Source: Lachnospiraceae bacterium (GTDB lineage Bacteria > Bacillota > Clostridia > Lachnospirales > Lachnospiraceae). From it: DNA of 64,000 bases. Below the pieces are notes generated by a model, which saw only the letters and a program-made list of their open reading frames with translations, had not been told where the DNA came from and searched no databases. The DNA is taken from the NCBI GenBank assembly GCA_015057835.1, contig SVDL01000001.1, forward strand, positions 1-64,000, in the 5' to 3' direction. Position numbers and translations under genes: made by a program. Below, piece by piece: positions 27,091 to 34,877 of this stretch. Each line of letters opens with the position of its first letter. Position 1 is the stretch's first letter.

Positions 27091-27139
27091 ATTATATCAT
27101 ATATATCTCAGAGCTCGTATATGATCGGTAATTATACCA
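27091..27139 (-). promoter_or_regulatory. Two extended -10 promoters for gdpP-rplI-dnaB
   Basis: On the minus strand TGATATAAT (27091-27099) and TGGTATAAT (27131-27139) are both extended -10 sequences between the rpsR terminator and gdpP. Neither has a strong -35 hexamer, so which one is used is not known. Confidence 0.5.
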
Positions 27140-27179
27140 TAAAAAACACTGCCGCGCCATCCCTGGCAGCGGCAGTGTC
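27140..27179 (-). terminator. Terminator of the rpsF-ssb-rpsR operon
   Basis: A 10-bp stem (ACACTGCCGC at 27146-27155 with its complement ending at 27178) is followed on the minus strand by GTTTTTTATGG. It separates the ribosomal operon from gdpP. Confidence 0.85.
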
Positions 27180-27193
27180 CCGTAAGCATTTTC

Positions 27194-27460
27194 TCAGTCC
27201 TGAACGTACGGCATGATCGCAAGATGTCTTGCTCTCTTGACCGCAACCGTCAGCGCGCGCTGATGCTTTGCGCAGTTGCCGGTGATCCGTCTCGGAAGGA
27301 TCTTTCCTCTCTCCGAAACGTATCTGCGAAGCTTCGCAGCATCCTTGTAATCGATCTCGCCCGCTTCCGAGCCGCAGAACACACAGACTTTCTTTCTTCT
27401 GTGGAAATTGTTCTTTCTTCTGAAACCGCCTTCTCTTTTTTCACCGTTATTGTATGGCAT
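27194..27460 (-). CDS. rpsR: 30S ribosomal protein S18
   Basis: The protein has 88 residues with a basic N-terminus ([18 protein letters not shown]) and the S18 core [19 protein letters not shown] followed by [13 protein letters not shown]. The conserved cysteines around CVFCG suggest a zinc-type (C+) S18. GAGAGGAG lies upstream. It ends the rpsF-ssb-rpsR operon and pairs with S6 in the small subunit. Confidence 0.97.
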   Translation of the reverse strand: MPYNNGEKREGGFRRKNNFHRRKKVCVFCGSEAGEIDYKDAAKLRRYVSERGKILPRRITGNCAKHQRALTVAVKRARHLAIMPYVQD

Positions 27461-27485
27461 AAGAATAACTCCTCTCTGATCAGAA

Positions 27486-28034
27486 TTAATTGAACGGAAG
27501 TTCCTCGTCGATTCCCTCCGGAATATTCATGAATCCGTCCTCCGCTTCCTGCGGGGCGCTGGGGCGCTGTACTTCACGCGGCGCGCTGCTGTAGCCGCCC
27601 TGGCTGAAACCGCCCTGGGACTGGCCGTAGCCGGATCCGCCGAAGTTCTGGTTCTGTCCTCCGAAGGACTGCCCGTTATTCTGCGAAAAAGCTGCCCTGC
27701 TCGCCTCCGATGCGGCTTTGCTCTCCGCGAATTCCTGATTGTCGACGACGACCTCGGTCGTGTAGACCTTGTTTCCGTCTTTGTTGGTATAACTTCCGGT
27801 CTGAATGCGACCGCTTACCGTGATCCGGATTCCCTGATGGAAATACTTCTCAGCAAATTCCGCTGCTTTTCCGAACGCGACGCAGGAAATAAAATCTGCC
27901 GACTGTTCGCCGTCCCGGCGGAATCTTCTGTCGACCGCCAGCGTGTAGCGCGCGATCGCGAGCGGGTTTTCTCCCGCGGAATACCGGACTTCCGGATCTC
28001 TTGTCAAACGTCCCATTAATACAACAATATTCAT
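27486..28034 (-). CDS. ssb: Single-stranded DNA-binding protein
   Basis: The protein has 182 residues. The OB fold (about 1-105) begins [20 protein letters not shown] Gly/Gln/Ser/Asn-rich flexible linker (about 115-160) leads to the acidic tail ending DEELPFN, the tip that binds partner proteins. It coats single-stranded DNA in replication and repair. It sits between rpsF and rpsR, the normal arrangement. Confidence 0.97.
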   Translation of the reverse strand: MNIVVLMGRLTRDPEVRYSAGENPLAIARYTLAVDRRFRRDGEQSADFISCVAFGKAAEFAEKYFHQGIRITVSGRIQTGSYTNKDGNKVYTTEVVVDNQEFAESKAASEASRAAFSQNNGQSFGGQNQNFGGSGYGQSQGGFSQGGYSSAPREVQRPSAPQEAEDGFMNIPEGIDEELPFN

Positions 28035-28088
28035 ATTCTACCTCATTTCATCGGCTTGCTGTTTACAGTTAATGGGTTCGTGTCTTCC

Positions 28089-28544
28089 TTACTCGGCTTC
28101 TTCTGCTGCCGGAGCTTCTTCCGCCGCCGGTGCTTCTTCTGCTGCTGCCTCTTCCGCTGCCGGAGCCTCTTCCGCCTCAGCTGCTTCCGCGGTCTCTTCC
28201 GCAGTTTCCGCCTCTTCTGTCTTCACATCGGTCTCGTTCGGCTCGCCGATCTCTGCCTCGTCATCCAGGCGGACGATCAGATAACGCAGAACGTTGTCCA
28301 TGATGCGCATGTTCTGTTCCAGATCATTCGGAGTATTGGACTGACCTTCGAATTTGATGAAGTAATAATATCCTTCATGCATCTTCTGGATCTCATAAGC
28401 CAGTCTCTTTTTGCCCCATTCTTCGGTTGCGCCGACTTTGCCGCCGAAACGTTCGATGTAGCCCTGTGCGCGCTTAACGACCGCGACACGCTTCTCATCT
28501 TCGATCTTGGCATTGACGACGAGCGCCAGTTCATACTTTGCCAT
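28089..28544 (-). CDS. rpsF: 30S ribosomal protein S6 with acidic Ala/Glu tail
   Basis: The S6 domain occupies about residues 1-100 (YELALVVNAKIEDEKR, YYYFIKFEGQSNTPNDLEQNMRIMDN split over the fold). The chain then runs on for about 45 residues of Glu/Ala/Thr/Pro repeats (EEAPAAEEAA type), giving 151 residues against about 95-100 in standard S6. GGAGGA lies upstream of the start. It heads the rpsF-ssb-rpsR operon and binds S18 in the 30S platform. The tail is low complexity and of unknown use. Confidence 0.96.
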   Translation of the reverse strand: MAKYELALVVNAKIEDEKRVAVVKRAQGYIERFGGKVGATEEWGKKRLAYEIQKMHEGYYYFIKFEGQSNTPNDLEQNMRIMDNVLRYLIVRLDDEAEIGEPNETDVKTEEAETAEETAEAAEAEEAPAAEEAAAEEAPAAEEAPAAEEAE

Positions 28545-28620
28545 TTACTAATCCTCCTTTTGGCCATTTGGCTTCCTTCCTGTTATCAAAGGAAGCAAGG
28601 TGAAACTCTCACGGAGTACG

Positions 28621-28649
28621 AGTATAACACACCCCAAAAATGAACGCAA
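28621..28649 (-). promoter_or_regulatory. Promoter of the rpsF operon
   Basis: On the minus strand TTGCGT (28644-28649) is 17 bases from TATACT (28621-28626). A hairpin with CTTCCT and AGGAAG arms lies in the leader just before the ribosome site and could be an S6:S18 autoregulatory site, but I could not confirm the conserved details. Confidence 0.65.
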
Positions 28650-28764
28650 GCGTGAATTTCCGCGAAAAATGCTGAAATCCACGCTTTTTTGCTCTCCTGT
28701 TTTCATGAGAGGAAATGATGTCTTCGATTCCCTCTCTTTTTCTGTTCCTTTAACCTGTACGGCT

Positions 28765-29673
28765 TCAGAAGACCGCCAGCTCTTCGTCCCGGACTTCCCC
28801 GACCGCCACAATGTTGGTCGGACCGGAGAGGAACAGATCTTTCACGTGATCCCCGTCAAGAACGACGTCCACAGTGAGCGTTCCTCCCGCCATATGCAGA
28901 ATGAAGGAGTGAACGGCATCCCTGACACAGCCGGCTTTCTCCGCCATAAGGTCCGGAGCGTCTTTCTGTCCCGCCCTGCATCTAGCGGCACTGACCGCGA
29001 GGGATGCGCCGACGGACCCCGTTCCCGTGCCGCAGGCGTAAGTAAAATCTTCTACGCCGCGCTCGTAAGTGTACTCAAGGATCTCGCCGTTTTCCAGGAT
29101 CTCAAAGAAATTGACATTTGCTCCTTTGGGGAAAGATTCGTGAAAACGCATTTTCCTGCCGAGCTCCCGGAGCGCGTCCTTGTCACAGTCCGCAAGACCG
29201 CTGACCGGAACGCATGTGTGCGGAATTCCCGGGTCTCCGAGGACGACATAAGCGGCCGGATACGTCTTTCCGTCTATTTCGAGAGGATGAGATGTCTCCA
29301 CGACGGACGGATCGTTCAGCCGGATCCTGAAATTTCTCTCATCCAGGCGTTCCCCCGTCACAATGCCGGCAGTCGTCTCAATGACCTGGCGCTCCCCTTG
29401 GGACAGTCCGCTCTCGACCGCGTAGCGGCAGATGCAGCGGGCGCCGTTGCCGCACATTTCCCCGAGGCTCCCGTCCGAATTATAAAATATCATTCTGAGA
29501 TCCCCGCCCATGGAGGGCTTTTCAACGATCATCATGCCGTCTGCCCCGATCGAAAGGCGCCTTGCGCAGAGTGTTCTGGCCAGCTCCGGGAACACTTCCT
29601 GCGGAAGTTTTTCTTCTATATTATTGATGAGGATGAAGTCGTTGCCGGCCCCGTTCATTTTCCAGAATTTCAT
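28765..29673 (-). CDS. dapF: Diaminopimelate epimerase
   Basis: The protein has 302 residues and begins MKFWKMNGAGNDFILINN, a typical DapF start. The two catalytic cysteines are in GEMCGNGARC (about C74) and FTYACGTGTGS (about C214). It converts LL- to meso-diaminopimelate for lysine and peptidoglycan synthesis. The ATG at 29673 was chosen over an upstream one at 29712 on family length and because AAGGG lies upstream. It stands alone next to the ribosomal operon. Confidence 0.96.
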   Translation of the reverse strand: MKFWKMNGAGNDFILINNIEEKLPQEVFPELARTLCARRLSIGADGMMIVEKPSMGGDLRMIFYNSDGSLGEMCGNGARCICRYAVESGLSQGERQVIETTAGIVTGERLDERNFRIRLNDPSVVETSHPLEIDGKTYPAAYVVLGDPGIPHTCVPVSGLADCDKDALRELGRKMRFHESFPKGANVNFFEILENGEILEYTYERGVEDFTYACGTGTGSVGASLAVSAARCRAGQKDAPDLMAEKAGCVRDAVHSFILHMAGGTLTVDVVLDGDHVKDLFLSGPTNIVAVGEVRDEELAVF

Positions 29674-29822
29674 AAATGGACCCTTGCTTTCTGAAAACTG
29701 TCTTTTTCCCAAACAGCACCTGCTGTCCGGAGGTGATTCAGAGAATCATTAGAAAGATCAAATTTAGAAGATACTAAGATTTTATTATCTGTATACAGGA
29801 ATGTCAAACAGGAGCTTCCGAT

Positions 29823-29858
29823 AAAAAACAGCGCCCGGCACATCCGCCGGGCACTGCT
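29823..29858 (-). terminator. Terminator of the uxuA operon
   Basis: A GC-rich stem with one mismatch (CAGCGCCCGGC with GCCGGGCACTG) is followed on the minus strand by GTTTTTTAT. It lies about 25 bases past the uxuA stop. Confidence 0.8.
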
Positions 29859-29881
29859 CTGTCTTTCTGATTTCGTTTCAA

Positions 29882-30934
29882 TTACAGCGTCTCGATCTTG
29901 CCGCCGTTCGCCTCGATGAGGCCGTTGAGATAAGCCGAGCCGAGAGCGCGGTCATACAGGCCGTAGCCCGGTTTCCCGGTCTCGCCCCAGATCATGCGGC
30001 CGTGGTCCGGACGGAAGTAGCCTTCGAATCCGTTATCGACGAGCGCCTTGATGATAGCGTTCATGTCGAGCGTGCCGTTCTGGGAGAGATGTCCCGCCTC
30101 TTCAAAAGAGGTATCCTCGAGGATCAGGACGTTGCGGATGTGCATGAAGCCGATGCGGCCCATCTTCGCGTATTTCGCGGTCAGATACGGGATATCGTTC
30201 TTTGCGGAGCATCCTAAGGAACCGGTGCACAGGCAGAGGGAGTTCGCCGGGCTGTCCACGATGGAGAGCAGTCTGTCGAGATCCGCTTCGCAGCTGATGA
30301 TGCGCGGAAGGCCGAAAATATCGTATGGCGGATCATCCGGATGAATCACCATCACGACGCCGCACTCCTCCGCGACCGGGATGATCTTCTTAAGGAAGTA
30401 CTCAAGGTTCTTCCAGAGACCTTCTTTGCCGAGTTTGTCGTATTCAGCGAACAGGCCGCGGACTTCATCCTGCGTATAGCTGGAATCCCAGCCCGGAAGG
30501 TGAATATCCTGGGTCATCGGATCAAGACCGTTCAGCTGTTCCCAGTACATGACAAGTGTCGTGGAGCCGTCCGCATTGACTTTGTCGAGCTGTGTTCTCG
30601 TCCAGTCAAAGATCGGCATAAAGTTGTAAGTGATGCATTTTACGCCGTATTTCGCGCAGCGGCGGATGTTCTCGCAGTAATTCTCGATCATGCGTTCGCG
30701 GTCCGGGCGGCCGAGCTTAATGTCTTCCGCGACCGGGATCGACTCAACGACGTCAAATACGAGGCCGTTCTTTTCGCACTCTTCTTTGATGTGCGCAAGG
30801 CTCTCTTCCGGCCATACTTCGCCGGGCTTTACATCATAAACTGCGGATACGATCGAGCGCATTCCCGGGATCTGGCGGATCTCACTCAGTTTTACCGGAT
30901 CGTCATCTCCATACCAACGCCATGAACTCTTCAT
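29882..30934 (-). CDS. uxuA: Mannonate dehydratase
   Basis: The protein has 350 residues, matching the Firmicutes UxuA length. Visible family segments are WRWYGDDDPVKL at the N-terminus, GVKCITYNFMPIFDWTRT, MVIHPDDPP (metal-binding His/Asp) and HIRN with FRPDHGRMIWGE near the end. It dehydrates D-mannonate to 2-keto-3-deoxy-D-gluconate in the cytoplasm. It is the third gene of a likely operon after the zinc dehydrogenase and the larA-like gene; a repeat element lies in the gap before it. Confidence 0.96.
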   Translation of the reverse strand: MKSSWRWYGDDDPVKLSEIRQIPGMRSIVSAVYDVKPGEVWPEESLAHIKEECEKNGLVFDVVESIPVAEDIKLGRPDRERMIENYCENIRRCAKYGVKCITYNFMPIFDWTRTQLDKVNADGSTTLVMYWEQLNGLDPMTQDIHLPGWDSSYTQDEVRGLFAEYDKLGKEGLWKNLEYFLKKIIPVAEECGVVMVIHPDDPPYDIFGLPRIISCEADLDRLLSIVDSPANSLCLCTGSLGCSAKNDIPYLTAKYAKMGRIGFMHIRNVLILEDTSFEEAGHLSQNGTLDMNAIIKALVDNGFEGYFRPDHGRMIWGETGKPGYGLYDRALGSAYLNGLIEANGGKIETL

Positions 30935-30986
30935 AAAATAAATCTCCTTTTCTTTTTTAAATAAATAAGTATTAATTGATTGAAAC

Positions 30987-31111
30987 TGCAGGAGAATGTC
31001 CGCCGGGCGATTTTAGCCAAAGGAGCCCGGAGACGCTTGTCTGTAAAATGGAAAAACCTTCTGCGGGGCTCCGGGGGACGACGCATGAGCTCGGAGGACA
31101 TTCTTTCTGCA
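30987..31111 (+). repeat. Core-palindrome element, copy 2, inside the larA-uxuA gap
   Basis: The left core is at 31016-31031 and the right core at 31066-31084, identical to copy 1. GACGCTTGT follows the left core. The outer stem is GCAGGAGAATGTCC (30988-31001) with GGACATTCTTTCTGC (31096-31110), pairing with G-U changes. It lies between larA and uxuA, which are transcribed leftward, so it would be part of the same transcript in antisense orientation relative to the core as written. Confidence 0.75.
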
Positions 31112-31122
31112 TATCTATTGTA

Positions 31123-32406
31123 TTACTCTTTAATTTTCCACAAGCCCAGTGCGGGAGTCGGAACAAAGTAGATCTCCTCGCCGTCCGGCATCGTGTTCCA
31201 GCCTTCTTTCAGCTTTTCGGGATCGTATTTCTTCACGGCCTCATTGTAGTCCAGCCACTCGTATCCGACACCGTTGATCTCCGCCTGAGACATGAGTTCC
31301 GGCTTTGTCGCATAGGTAATGGTGAAACGTCCTTCCGAAGACCCCTGAATGAGATGCGCGGCGCTCATGAGCTTGCCCTCAAAGACCTTACCCTGGCGGT
31401 AGAGGCCGAGAACGCGCTTCGTGCCGGTGTAGCCCAACGTTCTCGTCATCTCGTCCATTTCCTCATTTTCGCCGAACGCCTGGATGCCCGGCGCGAGAAG
31501 CAGCAGTTCGCCGCCGTCCGCGACGATCATGCGGCAGCGGTACACGCCCTTATTGCCGACCCAGGTCGTCTTGAGTTCCTTCGGATCCAGATAAGCCACG
31601 ACTTTTTTCGCCGGACGGTCCACATAGGTGATATTGAGCTTCTGGGAGAGCGCGCAGGCATTTTCAAAGGGCTTTCTCGTTTCGCCGATGAATACGCCGC
31701 GGAGCTGCACATTTCCGTCGCTGTCTTCCTTCGTGACCGTCTGGATGAATACCAGCGGGAATTTTCCGTCCAGGAAATGCTGCTGCGCGTAGTCGTACAG
31801 CTTTCTTGCCGGGGAATTCATGACGCCCAGAGCTTTCTCCATGCCGCAGATCGCGCTGAGCATGTGGGACTTGTTGATCATGCTGCGCCCGCCGAGGCCG
31901 ACGAAAATGTTCTTGGAATAGTTCGCCATGCCGACGACTTCGTGAGGCACCACCTGGCCCACGGAAATGATCAGGTCATATCCGCCGTCCACAAGATTGT
32001 GGTTGACCTCAACTTCAATGTCTTCCGGAAACAGTCCGTCCGAGATCTCCGCGTTGTATTCCGCGGGAACGACGCCCAGCTTTACCGTATCGGTCTGCCA
32101 GTGATGCACAAGGTAGCAGCTGTCGGGGATCTCCGTCCCGAAAAACGCCTCTTTCTCCTCTTTGCTCACTTCCATGTGGGTGCCGACCGCGGGAATGATA
32201 TCGACCTGCGCCGTATCTTTCAGCTTCCGGTAGAGAATTTTCGTAAATTCTCCCGCAAAGGAAAAGCACCTTGTGTAATCCGGCGGGATAATAAGCACTT
32301 TCTTCAGTCCGGTCTTCTGCGCGAGCAGCGCGTCGACGGCTTCTTCCATCTCCTGCTGTGTGACGGCGCGTCCTTCCGGGGAAATATAGATTTCGTTCAT
32401 ACTCAT
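31123..32406 (-). CDS. larA: LarA-family nickel-pincer hydroxyacid racemase/epimerase
   Basis: The protein has 427 residues with the DUF2088/LarA N-terminal domain. Residues typical of the active site are seen: His in VGTHMEVS, His in VGQVVPHEVVG, and Lys in NYSKNIFVG, the lysine that tethers the nickel pincer cofactor. The family interconverts 2-hydroxyacid stereoisomers, and D-gluconate 2-epimerase members are known. Next to uxuA, conversion of gluconate to mannonate is an attractive guess. The cofactor genes larB, larC and larE are not in the window. The substrate is inferred from context only. Confidence 0.85.
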   Translation of the reverse strand: MSMNEIYISPEGRAVTQQEMEEAVDALLAQKTGLKKVLIIPPDYTRCFSFAGEFTKILYRKLKDTAQVDIIPAVGTHMEVSKEEKEAFFGTEIPDSCYLVHHWQTDTVKLGVVPAEYNAEISDGLFPEDIEVEVNHNLVDGGYDLIISVGQVVPHEVVGMANYSKNIFVGLGGRSMINKSHMLSAICGMEKALGVMNSPARKLYDYAQQHFLDGKFPLVFIQTVTKEDSDGNVQLRGVFIGETRKPFENACALSQKLNITYVDRPAKKVVAYLDPKELKTTWVGNKGVYRCRMIVADGGELLLLAPGIQAFGENEEMDEMTRTLGYTGTKRVLGLYRQGKVFEGKLMSAAHLIQGSSEGRFTITYATKPELMSQAEINGVGYEWLDYNEAVKKYDPEKLKEGWNTMPDGEEIYFVPTPALGLWKIKE

Positions 32407-32423
32407 TACTCCACTATTCTGAG

Positions 32424-32496
32424 TGCCGAAGCCGCCGGCTTTTCCGGCAGCTTTCCGTCTGACGGCAGTTCTCCTTCATCCGGCGGCTTCAGCGGC
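32424..32496 (-). repeat. Long intercistronic hairpin between the dehydrogenase and larA genes
   Basis: An 11-bp perfect inverted repeat (GAAGCCGCCGG at 32428-32438 with CCGGCGGCTTC at 32480-32490) extends with GCC/GGC at its base and contains a smaller inner hairpin. There is no T-tract, so it is more likely an mRNA processing or stability structure than a terminator. Confidence 0.55.
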
Positions 32497-32501
32497 AATT
32501 A

Positions 32502-33533
32502 TTATTCTTCGCCGACTTTGACAACGACCTTCATGTAGTTGCCCGGATTCTTCTCGATATCGACGATGGTCTCCGGAGCTTCTTCCATGGAAACGGTCTT
32601 CGTCAGGATCTTGATGATATCGACTTTGCCGGAGACGATCAGGTCGATCGCTTCCTCAAATTCGCCCGCGCTTGTGCGTGCGCCGCGGATATCGATCTCT
32701 TTCTTTGTAAATACGTCCGTCGGAAGAGAGGTCTCTTTCTTCGGCCATCCGGTGAAGGTAATGCGGCCTGCGTTGGAGACGAGGTCAAGGGATCCGCGGA
32801 TGCAGGGATTGGCGCCGGTGCATTCCATGACCTGCTGGGCCATCTGTCCGCCGGTGATCTCGCTGACGACCGCCACCGGATCTTCCTTGCCGGAGTTGAT
32901 GATATACTCAATGCCGAGTTCTTTCGCGAAGTCAAGGCGTTCCTGTACGATATCGATCAGGATCGCATGTGCGCCGTAAGCTTCGGCGACCATGCCGGCC
33001 AGAAGGCCGATGGGGCCTGCGCCGTAGATCGCGCAGAATTCGCCTTCTTTCAGTCCGCCTCTGTGCACGCCGTGCAGAGAGATCGTAAGCGGCTCTGCCA
33101 TGGCGGCGAGCGTCCAGCTCATTTCCGCCGGCTTTTTCACAAGGAGTTTGGACGGATGGCAGAAATACTCGGCCATGCCGCCTTCGGTCTGAACACCGAG
33201 AACCTTAAGGCTCGTGCAGCAATTGGTGCGGCCGATGGAGCAGGGATAGCATTTTCCGCAGTAAATGTACGGATCGACGATAACTTCGTCACCGACCTTG
33301 AATCCCTTCGGGTTATTCTCTTCGTCGATTGCTTCGATCACGCCTGCGAGCTCATGTCCGATGACTCTCGGATAGGAGACCAGACCGTTCGTTCCGCGGA
33401 AAGCACCGATATCGGAACCGCAGATGCCGGCTGTCATAATCTTGATCAGCGCTTCTCCTTTGCCCGGAGCTGCCGGTTTTTCCATCTCGACGCAGGAAAT
33501 ATCCCAGGGTTTCTCAAGTTTGATTGCTTTCAT
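32502..33533 (-). CDS. Zinc-dependent alcohol/polyol dehydrogenase (MDR family)
   Basis: The protein has 343 residues. Catalytic zinc residues are CGSD near the N-terminus and GHELAG; the structural zinc lobe is CGKCYPCSIGRTNCC. The Rossmann motif is YGAGPIGLLAG. It likely oxidises a sugar alcohol or sugar acid with NAD(P), for example an idonate or gluconate 5-dehydrogenase type step. The ATG at 33533 is chosen (GAGAGG 9 bases upstream) over a TTG two codons earlier. It is the first gene of the unit with larA and uxuA, behind a promoter carrying an operator. Confidence 0.9.
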   Translation of the reverse strand: MKAIKLEKPWDISCVEMEKPAAPGKGEALIKIMTAGICGSDIGAFRGTNGLVSYPRVIGHELAGVIEAIDEENNPKGFKVGDEVIVDPYIYCGKCYPCSIGRTNCCTSLKVLGVQTEGGMAEYFCHPSKLLVKKPAEMSWTLAAMAEPLTISLHGVHRGGLKEGEFCAIYGAGPIGLLAGMVAEAYGAHAILIDIVQERLDFAKELGIEYIINSGKEDPVAVVSEITGGQMAQQVMECTGANPCIRGSLDLVSNAGRITFTGWPKKETSLPTDVFTKKEIDIRGARTSAGEFEEAIDLIVSGKVDIIKILTKTVSMEEAPETIVDIEKNPGNYMKVVVKVGEE

Positions 33534-33637
33534 GTTCAAGAACCTCTCTTCCTTATTATGAAATGCTTTTTTTGAAATACTATGTTGATTCGCGCCGCAG
33601 CGGAGCAGAAAAAGCCCGCTGCGATTTCACTACAACG

Positions 33638-33666
33638 ATTGTAGCATACGACGTCATACGTCTCAA
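33638..33666 (-). promoter_or_regulatory. Promoter of the sugar-acid operon with operator in its spacer
   Basis: On the minus strand TTGAGA (33661-33666) is 17 bases from TACAAT (33638-33643). The palindrome GACGTCATACGTC (33650-33662) fills the spacer. A matching palindrome lies near the divergent regulator gene, so this is the likely binding site of that regulator, expected to repress. Confidence 0.75.
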
Positions 33667-33754
33667 CTCGGAAATAGTAACAAAAATAACGCCCTATTTT
33701 CCACACATTTGTCAATTCCTTTTTTTTACTGGCTTTGGTAATATGATTGCATAA

Positions 33755-33767
33755 GACGTCCGACGTC
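33755..33767. promoter_or_regulatory. Second GACGT-N3-ACGTC operator, before the regulator gene
   Basis: GACGTCCGACGTC is a 13-base palindrome with the same GACGT and ACGTC arms and the same 3-base centre as the site in the operon promoter. It lies 11 bases past an extended -10 (TGGTAATAT, 33736-33744) for the rightward regulator, which fits autoregulation. Confidence 0.7.
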
Positions 33768-33869
33768 ACATGTTTTGAAAAATACAGAATCAGTACATTC
33801 TGAAACGATCCGCAAAAACCGGTGCATCCTGCAATTTCAGGTTCAGCAATGTACGGTCAGGGAGAAGAT

Positions 33870-34568
33870 ATGGAATCCTCTGAATTTAAAACTATAAAAA
33901 ATACGGATCAGCCGCTGCCCTCCCGCGCGGCGGACCAGATCTCCCAGCTGATCATCGACCGTCAGCTCTCCGCGGGGGATAAACTGCCCAATGAGTTTGA
34001 GCTCGCCGCCTATCTCCATGTCGGGCGCGGCACTGTCCGCGAGGCGGTCAAGCTGCTCGTCGCCCGGAATGTACTGGAGATCCGCCGGGGTAAGGGAACG
34101 TTTATCGCGAAACACCCGGGGCAGATCGACGATCCGCTCGGATTTGCGTATCTGAAAGATCAGAAAAAACTGGGGCTCGACCTCCTCGAGGTCCGGATCC
34201 GGCTGGAGCCGTGGGTCGCCGGCATCGCGGCGGCCAAAGCGGATGAAAAGGATCTCGTGATCCTCCGGGAGAACTGCTCCCGCGTCGAGGAAGATATTTA
34301 CGGCGGCGTGGATCACCTCGAAAACGACAGAAAATATCACATTTCCATCGCGAAATGCACCCACAACCTCGTGGTTCCGAAACTGATCCCGATCATCAGC
34401 TATTCGGTCGGCCTTTTCGGCTCCCTCAACGGGACCTCCCTCCTCACAGAGACCATCATCGGGCACCGCGCGATCCTCACGGCGATCGAAGCCCATGATC
34501 CGGACGCGGCGTCCGCCGCCATGAAAGATCATCTGGAGAAGAACCGCTCCGCTCTTCTTGAGATCTGA
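33870..34568 (+). CDS. GntR-family transcriptional regulator, FadR/FCD type
   Basis: The protein has 232 residues. The winged-helix DNA-binding domain occupies about 15-80 (AGDKLPNEFELAAYLHVGRGTVREAVKLLV). The FCD effector domain follows, with EVRIRLEPWVAG, NDRKYHISIAKCTHN and HRAILTAIEAHD carrying the His/Asp metal-binding residues. The ATG at 33870 has GGGAG 5 bases upstream. It is divergent from the dehydrogenase-larA-uxuA unit and very likely controls it through the two GACGT-N3-ACGTC sites. The ligand may be a hexonate. Confidence 0.92.
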   Translation: MESSEFKTIKNTDQPLPSRAADQISQLIIDRQLSAGDKLPNEFELAAYLHVGRGTVREAVKLLVARNVLEIRRGKGTFIAKHPGQIDDPLGFAYLKDQKKLGLDLLEVRIRLEPWVAGIAAAKADEKDLVILRENCSRVEEDIYGGVDHLENDRKYHISIAKCTHNLVVPKLIPIISYSVGLFGSLNGTSLLTETIIGHRAILTAIEAHDPDAASAAMKDHLEKNRSALLEI

Positions 34569-34616
34569 CGCGATTACGCAAAGAGACTGTTTCCCGGCAC
34601 GGCCGGAAGCAGTCTT

Positions 34617-34877
34617 TTATTTTTTAGCGGCAAACATCCGCGTGACCGTCCCCTCCGTGCCTTTCCGCACGCCCTCGAGGCAGATGGCGCAGCGCCCGTC
34701 CTCGAGATTATACACTTCCCGGACGGTCTCACCCGGGGCGGATGTCTCCAGCATTTTCCGGAAATCCGCGGTAATGCCCGGCATGACCGTCATGAGGATC
34801 CGTGACGCCTCGGCGCTCCCGTAGATCTCGGAAAGCTTCTCTTTCGTATTTTCAAACATCGAAACGTCAATCCGCAT
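34617..34877 (-). CDS. Small protein of unknown function, coupled to the MFS gene
   Basis: The protein has 86 residues. The sequence is soluble, with SEIYGSAEASRILMTVMPGITADFR and a CAICLEG segment with two cysteines. It overlaps the end of the MFS gene by 11 bases, and GGAGG lies 6 bases before its ATG inside that gene, so it is translationally coupled. I do not recognise the family. A role with the transporter is suggested only by position. Confidence 0.6.
   Translation of the reverse strand: MRIDVSMFENTKEKLSEIYGSAEASRILMTVMPGITADFRKMLETSAPGETVREVYNLEDGRCAICLEGVRKGTEGTVTRMFAAKK

Noticed and set aside
30976..32538. Long plus-strand open frame (520 codons) opposite larA
   Set aside because: It lies antisense to a clear LarA-family gene, is Arg/His-rich as expected of a GC-rich shadow, and has no domain or ribosome site.
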